Positions 31,072 through 35,961 of a stretch of DNA of 35,961 nucleotides are shown one piece after another (the stretch's first letter is position 1; each line of letters starts with the position of its first letter). A model generated the notes under the pieces. That model had not been told where the DNA came from. It did no database searches and saw only the letters and a list, made by a program, of their open reading frames with translations. The position numbers and the translations under genes were made by a program. Source of the stretch: an uncultured Acetatifactor sp. (GTDB taxonomy: Bacteria; Bacillota; Clostridia; Lachnospirales; Lachnospiraceae); the NCBI GenBank assembly GCA_947624245.1, contig CANQJL010000026.1, positions 1 to 35,961 of the forward strand. The letters run 5' to 3'.

Positions 31072-31088
31072 GAAATTTCTTGTATAGT
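31060..31088 (+). promoter_or_regulatory. Promoter for the DUF512-der-plsY-gpsA operon
   Basis: GTGACA (31060-31065), 17-bp spacer, TATAGT (31083-31088), each 5 of 6 consensus bases. Its -35 hexamer directly abuts the -35 of the prs promoter on the other strand (31066-31071). Confidence 0.65.
31069..31082. promoter_or_regulatory. 14-bp palindrome within the divergent promoters
   Basis: CAAGAAATTTCTTG is a perfect palindrome that fills most of the spacer of the rightward promoter and overlaps the -35 hexamer of the prs promoter. A protein bound there could block both. It is a candidate operator only; no regulator is identified. Confidence 0.4.
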
Positions 31089-31130
31089 ATAACCAGCAGA
31101 TCAATCGGCGGCAGACGGAGGAAAGGTTTC

Positions 31131-32453
31131 ATGCAGAAGGCGCACATCATCAAAAAGGTACTTCCGGGCAGTATCGCGGAGGAATTGGAACTGGAGGCAG
31201 GGGACAAGCTGCTGGCCGTCTGCGGGGAACCTATAGAGGATATTTTTGACTATCAGTATTTGACCCAGGACAGCTACATAGAGGTGCTGATCGAAAAGCC
31301 GTCGGGAGAGCAGTGGCTTCTGGAGGTGGACAAGGATCCCGATGAGGATCTGGGAATAGAGTTTGAGAACGGTCTGATGGACGAGTACAGACACTGCCGG
31401 AATCAATGCGTTTTCTGCTTTATCGATCAGATGCCCCCGGGTATGCGAAAGACCTTGTATTTTAAGGACGACGATTCGCGTCTTTCCTTTCTGCAGGGAA
31501 ATTATGTGACGCTTACCAATATGTCCGATCATGACATTGACAGGATATGCCGGTACAGGCTTTCGCCCATCAATATTTCCTTTCATACGATGAATCCCAA
31601 GCTTCGCTGCAAGATGCTCAACAATCGTTTCGCGGGAGAGGCGCTGAAAAAGGTGGATACGCTGAACGAGGCCGGCATTCACATGAACGGTCAGATCGTT
31701 CTCTGCAAGGGGCTGAACGACGGGGAGGAGCTGGAGTACAGCATCAGGGAGCTGATGCGGTATCTGCCGAATCTGGAAAGCGTTTCCGTGGTGCCGGTGG
31801 GACTGACAAAATATCGCGAGGGACTGTATCCGCTGGAACCCTTTACGGCGCCCGAGGCCGCAGAGGTCATCGACCTAATCGAAAAATATCAGAGAGAGTG
31901 CTTTGCGCGGTTCGGCGTACATTTCGTACATGCCAGCGACGAGTGGTATATCATGGCCGGCAGGGAGGTGCCGGAGGCAGAGCGCTACGACGGCTATCTC
32001 CAACTGGAGAACGGGGTCGGTATGCTGCGCCTTCTGAAAGATGAATTTCTGGAAGCCATGGGGCAGTGCCGGGGAAACGGAGCGCTGCAGGGCAGGGCGG
32101 GGGAGCTTTCAATCGCAACGGGGCTTTTGGCTTACCCATATATCAAGAAGATGACGGAGGAGCTGGAGCGGGAGTGTCCGTCTCTCAGGATCCATGTCTA
32201 CCCCGTAAAGAACAGATTTTTCGGAGAGAGCATTACCGTGTCCGGCCTGTTGACCGGAAGGGACATCATAGAGCAGCTGCAGGGAAAAGAGCTCGGGGAG
32301 CGGCTCCTTCTTCCGGAAAACGTCCTGCGCAGCGGAGAGGACGTTCTTCTGGACGATCTGACCCTTGCGGACCTTGAAAGGGCTTTACAAGTGCGGATTA
32401 TTATTGTAAAATCAAGCGGGCATGACTTTGTGCACGCCGTCTTGGAGCAGTGA
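31131..32453 (+). CDS. PDZ and radical-SAM type DUF512 protein
   Basis: 440-residue protein. Residues about 1-70 form a PDZ-like domain (VLPGSIAEELELEAGDKLLA). A Cys cluster of radical-SAM type, CRNQCVFCF, starts at Cys88 (C-x3-C-x2-C), followed by a barrel-like region with YVTLTNMSDHDIDR and ISFHTMNPKLR, then the DUF512 domain (about 270-440). Family members are conserved in Clostridia and usually neighbour der/engA, as here, but their reaction is unknown. ATG 31131 has GGAGG (31118-31122); the frame open from 31080 overlaps the promoter. der follows after 15 bp. Confidence 0.88.
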   Translation: MQKAHIIKKVLPGSIAEELELEAGDKLLAVCGEPIEDIFDYQYLTQDSYIEVLIEKPSGEQWLLEVDKDPDEDLGIEFENGLMDEYRHCRNQCVFCFIDQMPPGMRKTLYFKDDDSRLSFLQGNYVTLTNMSDHDIDRICRYRLSPINISFHTMNPKLRCKMLNNRFAGEALKKVDTLNEAGIHMNGQIVLCKGLNDGEELEYSIRELMRYLPNLESVSVVPVGLTKYREGLYPLEPFTAPEAAEVIDLIEKYQRECFARFGVHFVHASDEWYIMAGREVPEAERYDGYLQLENGVGMLRLLKDEFLEAMGQCRGNGALQGRAGELSIATGLLAYPYIKKMTEELERECPSLRIHVYPVKNRFFGESITVSGLLTGRDIIEQLQGKELGERLLLPENVLRSGEDVLLDDLTLADLERALQVRIIIVKSSGHDFVHAVLEQ

Positions 32454-32468
32454 GAACGGGAGGAAGCA

Positions 32469-33809
32469 ATGGCAGAAAGAACGACCAAACCGATCGTTGC
32501 GGTGGTGGGAAGGCCGAATGTAGGCAAATCCACTCTGTTCAACGCATTGGCCGGAGAGAATATTTCTATTGTGAAGGATACACCGGGCATTACCAGAGAT
32601 CGGATCTATGCGGACGTCTCCTGGCTGGATAAAGCCTTTACCCTAGTGGATACGGGCGGCATCGAGCCGGACAGCAAGGATGTGATCCTGTCCCAGATGC
32701 GGGATCAGGCGCAGATTGCCATAGACACCGCCGACGTGATCCTCTTTCTGGTGGACGTGCGGCAGGGACTGGTAGATGCGGACGCAAAGGTGGCGGACAT
32801 GCTCAGGAGGTCCCGTAAGCCGGTGGTCCTGGTGGTAAATAAGGTGGACAGCTTTGACAAGCTGATGCCCGACGTGTATGAGTTCTACAACCTCGGCATC
32901 GGCGATCCCCACCCCATTTCGGCCGTCAACCGGCTGGGTCTGGGAGATATGCTGGAGGAGGTCGTCTCCCATTTTCCGGAGACGGCGGCAGAGGAAGCGG
33001 AGGACGAACGCCCCAGAATCGCCATTGTGGGGAAGCCGAATGTGGGGAAATCCTCCCTGATCAACAAGCTGTTAGGAGAGAACAGGCTCATCGTCTCGGA
33101 CATTGCGGGGACGACGAGAGACGCCGTGGATACCAAGATAAGCTATAACGGCAGGGAATATATTTTCATCGATACGGCGGGACTTCGCCGCAAGAGCAAG
33201 GTCAAGGAAGATCTGGAAAGGTATATGATCATTCGCACCGTGAGCGCCGTGGAGCGCGCGGACGTGGTCGTTCTGGTCATCGACGCTACCGAGGGCGTCA
33301 CGGAGCAGGACGCCAAGATCGCAGGCATCGCTCACGACAGGGGAAAGGCCGTGATCATCGCCGTAAATAAGTGGGACGCCGTGGAGAAGGACGACAAGAC
33401 CATCTATCGCGTGACGGAGAAGGTGAGGAACACCCTTTCCTATATGCCTTATGCCGAGATACTGTTCGTCTCCGCAGTGACGGGACAGCGTCTTTCCAAG
33501 CTGTTCGAGACCATCGACATGGTCAGCGAAAATCACGCCATGCGCGTGGCCACGGGCGTGCTGAACGAGATCATGGCGGAGGCGGTAGTCCTGCAGCAGC
33601 CCCCTTCCGACAAGGGAAAGCGGTTGAAGCTCTACTACATCACGCAGGTATCCGTAAAGCCGCCCACCTTCGTGATCTTTGTGAACGACAAGGAATTAAT
33701 GCACTTTTCTTATACCAGATACATTGAGAACCAGATCAGGGAGACCTTTGGTTTCAGGGGGACGCCCTTACGGTTCATCATCAGAGAACGAAACGAAAAG
33801 GAGCGGTAG
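32469..33809 (+). CDS. der: Ribosome biogenesis GTPase Der (EngA)
   Basis: 446-residue protein with two tandem GTPase domains, required for 50S assembly. First G1 [14 protein letters not shown] (about 15-28), DTGG and NKVD; second G1 [14 protein letters not shown] (about 185-198), [11 protein letters not shown] and NKWD. A KH-like C-terminal domain (about 355-446) holds [18 protein letters not shown] and ends [20 protein letters not shown] precedes ATG 32469. plsY starts 5 bases after the stop. The order DUF512-der-plsY-gpsA is typical of Clostridia. Confidence 0.97.
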   Translation: MAERTTKPIVAVVGRPNVGKSTLFNALAGENISIVKDTPGITRDRIYADVSWLDKAFTLVDTGGIEPDSKDVILSQMRDQAQIAIDTADVILFLVDVRQGLVDADAKVADMLRRSRKPVVLVVNKVDSFDKLMPDVYEFYNLGIGDPHPISAVNRLGLGDMLEEVVSHFPETAAEEAEDERPRIAIVGKPNVGKSSLINKLLGENRLIVSDIAGTTRDAVDTKISYNGREYIFIDTAGLRRKSKVKEDLERYMIIRTVSAVERADVVVLVIDATEGVTEQDAKIAGIAHDRGKAVIIAVNKWDAVEKDDKTIYRVTEKVRNTLSYMPYAEILFVSAVTGQRLSKLFETIDMVSENHAMRVATGVLNEIMAEAVVLQQPPSDKGKRLKLYYITQVSVKPPTFVIFVNDKELMHFSYTRYIENQIRETFGFRGTPLRFIIRERNEKER

Positions 33810-33814
33810 AGCCA

Positions 33815-34510
33815 ATGGGGAACAGCATTTGTCTGAGGCTGATCTGTCTTGCAATAGGATATGCGTTCGGCCTCTTCCAGACGGCGTATTTTTACGGAAA
33901 GGCACACGGGATCGATATCCGTCAGCACGGGAGCGGAAATTCCGGCACCACCAACGCCCTGAGAGTCCTTGGCACCAAGGCGGGGCTTATTGTGCTGCTG
34001 GGCGACTGTCTGAAATGTATCTTGGCCGTGGTCATCGTGCGGCTGCTCTTCGGCAAAAGTCATGGGGACATCATTTATCTTCTGTGCCTCTACGCGGGAG
34101 CGGGAGCCGTCCTTGGCCATAATTTTCCGTTCTACATGGGATTTAAGGGAGGCAAGGGAATTGCGGCCACAGCCGGATTGATCCTTTCCTTTCATCCGTA
34201 TTTCATCATCATGGGCGTTGTGGTCTTTTTCGGGACGTTCTTTACCACTCATATGGTGTCGCTGGGCTCGCTTTTAGTCTACGCCTGCTTCATGGTGCAG
34301 ATGGTGATCTGCGGACAGGGCGGCGTGTTCGGGGAAATGGCGCAGGCGCAGCTCTATGAGATGTACGCCGTGACGGCTTTTCTGACGCTGATGGCCTATT
34401 GGCGCCATCGGACCAATATCGTCCGTCTGCTGCACGGCAACGAGAGAAAGACCTATCTCACAAAAAAGAATCAGTCGGAAGATGACATCGAATCATCGGA
34501 AAAGAGGTAG
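33815..34510 (+). CDS. plsY: Acyl-phosphate:glycerol-3-phosphate acyltransferase PlsY
   Basis: 231-residue membrane enzyme making lysophosphatidic acid from acyl-phosphate (supplied by PlsX, 5489) and glycerol-3-phosphate (supplied through GpsA, next gene). Hydrophobic segments number about five. The conserved loops are GSGNSGTTNALRVLG, GHNFPFYMGFKGGKGIA and a region near residues 190-200 with HRTNIVRLLHGNE. The hydrophilic C-terminal tail after about 205 extends beyond minimal PlsY. ATG 33815 follows GGAGCGG. One base separates the stop from gpsA. Confidence 0.95.
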   Translation: MGNSICLRLICLAIGYAFGLFQTAYFYGKAHGIDIRQHGSGNSGTTNALRVLGTKAGLIVLLGDCLKCILAVVIVRLLFGKSHGDIIYLLCLYAGAGAVLGHNFPFYMGFKGGKGIAATAGLILSFHPYFIIMGVVVFFGTFFTTHMVSLGSLLVYACFMVQMVICGQGGVFGEMAQAQLYEMYAVTAFLTLMAYWRHRTNIVRLLHGNERKTYLTKKNQSEDDIESSEKR

Positions 34511-34511
34511 C

Positions 34512-35522
34512 ATGGCAAAGGTAAGTTTGATCGGCGGCGGAAGCTGGGGAATTGCGTTGGCGGTACTGCTTCACAAGAACGGACATCAGGTCACGGTGTG
34601 GTCGGCTCTGGAATCGGAGGTCGAGATGCTGGCGAAGGATCGGGAGCACAAGATGATGCCCGGCGTGATCCTGCCGAAGGATATTCTCTGCACCGGCGAC
34701 GACAGGACCGCGGTGGCGGGACAGGATCTTTTGGTGTTCGCCGTGGCAAGCTCCTATACCAGAAGCACCGCTGCGCGCCTGAGCCCTCTGGTGCGGCAGG
34801 GACAGATGATATTAAATGTGGCGAAGGGCATCGAGGAGAAAACACTGATGATCCTCTCCCAGATCATAGAGCAGGAAATCCCGCAGGCGGACGTGGCGGT
34901 CATGTCCGGTCCGTCTCATGCGGAGGAGGTTGGCAGGGGAATGCCGACCACCATCGTTGTGGGCGCGAAGAGCAAAGCCACCGCCGAGTATATTCAGGGC
35001 CTCTTTATGAGCGAGGTGTTCCGCGTGTACGTAAGCTCGGATATTCTGGGTATGGAGCTGGGGGGCGCGCTGAAGAACGTAGTGGCGCTGGCGGCGGGAA
35101 TCGCCGATGGATTGGGATACGGCGACAATACGAAGGCCGCGCTGATCACCAGAGGAATCACGGAGATCGCAAGGCTGGGTACTGCTATGGGCGGAAAGTT
35201 CGAGACATTCTGCGGGCTGACGGGCATCGGCGACCTGATCGTGACCTGTGCCAGTATGCACTCCAGGAATCGCAGAGCGGGCATTCTGATCGGTCAGGGC
35301 AAGACGTATGAGGAGGCCATGGCCGAGGTGAAAATGGTGGTGGAGGGCGTATACTCCGCCAAGGCCGCCATGGCACTGGCGAAGAAATACAATGTGCAGC
35401 TTCCCATCATCGAACAGGTGAATCAGATTTTGTTTGAGGGAAAGAGCGCCGATCAGGCAGTGAAAGAGCTGATGCTGAGAGACAAAAAGATCGAAGTGTC
35501 CGAGGCACAGTGGGAGACGTAA
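34512..35522 (+). CDS. gpsA: Glycerol-3-phosphate dehydrogenase [NAD(P)+]
   Basis: 336-residue cytoplasmic enzyme reducing dihydroxyacetone phosphate to sn-glycerol-3-phosphate, the backbone used by PlsY. The Rossmann loop is GGGSWGIALAVLL at residues 6-18; VMSGPSHAEEVGRGMPTT and LGGALKNVVALAAGIADGL carry the catalytic Lys region; CGLTGIGDLIVTC completes the signature. ATG 34512 is chosen over 34482 because AGAGG precedes it and MAKVSLIGGG matches the family. It is the last gene of the operon that starts at 31131. Confidence 0.96.
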   Translation: MAKVSLIGGGSWGIALAVLLHKNGHQVTVWSALESEVEMLAKDREHKMMPGVILPKDILCTGDDRTAVAGQDLLVFAVASSYTRSTAARLSPLVRQGQMILNVAKGIEEKTLMILSQIIEQEIPQADVAVMSGPSHAEEVGRGMPTTIVVGAKSKATAEYIQGLFMSEVFRVYVSSDILGMELGGALKNVVALAAGIADGLGYGDNTKAALITRGITEIARLGTAMGGKFETFCGLTGIGDLIVTCASMHSRNRRAGILIGQGKTYEEAMAEVKMVVEGVYSAKAAMALAKKYNVQLPIIEQVNQILFEGKSADQAVKELMLRDKKIEVSEAQWET

Positions 35523-35547
35523 GAGCCGAGGCAGAGCGGAGAGGAAT

Positions 35548-35587
35548 GGGGCCGTGACGCCCCGAGAGCTGACGCCTTAAGAGGCGT
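35548..35587. terminator. Possible terminator hairpins between gpsA and metF
   Basis: GGGGC-CGTGAC-GCCCC (35548-35563) and ACGCCT-TAAG-AGGCGT (35572-35587) are two short stems between convergent genes. Neither has a proper T-tract on either strand, so termination is uncertain. Confidence 0.35.
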
Positions 35588-35593
35588 ATCGTC

Positions 35594-35961
35594 TCAGGCG
35601 TCGATTCCGGCTATGATCTCTGCAGTGGTCTTGGGTCTGTTCATGGAGTACAAGTGGATATGCTTTACGCCGTTCTCCCGCAGGTCGCGGATCTGACGAA
35701 TCGCGTAATCCACGCCGGCCCTGCGCATCTCGTCGGGGTCGTCCCCATAGGCGGCAAGGAGATCCGCCATGGCCTTGGGAACGCTGGAGCCCGCAAGGGT
35801 GATGGAGGTGCCGATCTGCTTCGTGGAGGTGATAGGCATGATGCCGGCGCAGATGGGGACGGAGATTCCCTTTTTTTCGGCCTTCTCCAAGAACGTATAG
35901 TAATAGTCGTTGTCCAGGAAGAGCTGGCTGATGAAAAATTCGGCCCCCGCTTCCTGTTTTT
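35594..35961 (-). CDS. metF: Methylenetetrahydrofolate reductase, C-terminal part (truncated by window edge)
   Basis: The frame runs leftwards from the window end to TGA at 35596-35594; the N-terminal part lies outside. About 122 residues are visible. QEAGAEFFISQLFLDNDYYY, ICAGIMPITSTKQI and HIHLYSMNRPKTTAEI match MetF, the FAD enzyme that reduces 5,10-methylene-THF to 5-methyl-THF for methionine synthesis. Conserved positions of the barrel's C-terminal half are present. It is convergent with gpsA. The N-terminus and promoter cannot be judged here. Confidence 0.92.
   Translation of the reverse strand, partial: KQEAGAEFFISQLFLDNDYYYTFLEKAEKKGISVPICAGIMPITSTKQIGTSITLAGSSVPKAMADLLAAYGDDPDEMRRAGVDYAIRQIRDLRENGVKHIHLYSMNRPKTTAEIIAGIDA

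Overview
The window is a housekeeping stretch of a Clostridia chromosome, most likely from Lachnospiraceae (Clostridium cluster XIVa). This is inferred from the Bacillus/Clostridium gene order (yceD-rpmF-plsX-acpP-rnc-smc-ftsY, ylxM-ffh-rpsP-khpA-rimM-trmD-rplS, lepB-rbgA-rnhB with orphan fliK/flhB-like genes, yraN), strong AGGAGG-type ribosome binding sites, GTG and TTG starts, near-consensus sigma-A promoters and a fairly GC-rich coding style. Species cannot be read from the sequence.

Positions 1-4365 are accessory DNA. They hold a lipoprotein gene with an LprI-like domain, then a decayed RHS/YD-repeat polymorphic toxin. The RHS fragment has an in-frame TGA and an internal deletion, and a frameshift separates it from its toxin tip. 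An intact small gene follows directly and looks like the cognate immunity gene; its ribosome binding site lies in the last toxin codons. Next come an FGE-sulfatase-like gene interrupted by one in-frame TGA, an unrecognised 176-residue gene, and an unrecognised 116-residue gene on the minus strand. Much of 1985-3990 is visibly richer in A+T than the rest. It reads as a toxin/immunity graveyard or immunity reservoir.

Positions 4531-26263 are the core block, read entirely left to right. A perfect TTGACA-17-TATAAT promoter drives yceD-rpmF, which ends in a strong terminator. A second promoter starts plsX-acpP-rnc-smc-ftsY-ilvA, which ends in another terminator. yitT follows. A promoter placed almost on the start codon then opens ylxM-ffh-rpsP-khpA-rimM-trmD. 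TrmD is fused to a C-terminal GNAT acetyltransferase domain. A consensus promoter overlapping the trmD stop serves an unrecognised membrane-anchored protein; rplS has its own promoter; then come lepB, rbgA, a second lepB, rnhB, the orphan fliK-like and flhB-like genes, yraN and the YfiH/PgeF gene. Together these serve phospholipid and fatty-acid synthesis, ribosome and tRNA maturation, chromosome segregation and protein export.

Positions 26317-29752 encode an OmpR-family response regulator and a 900-residue sensor kinase with a large predicted extracytoplasmic domain. An atypical 397-residue PRPP synthetase on the minus strand is convergent with the kinase, with one base between the stop codons. 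Between prs and the next plus-strand operon lie two divergent promoters whose -35 hexamers abut, with a 14-bp palindrome over one of them. The prs leader carries five imperfect 13-15 bp repeats. The plus-strand operon is a PDZ/radical-SAM/DUF512 protein, der, plsY and gpsA. The window ends inside a minus-strand metF-like gene.

No tRNA, rRNA, CRISPR array, intact insertion sequence or recognisable riboswitch was seen. All calls are from reading the sequence; no database search was run.
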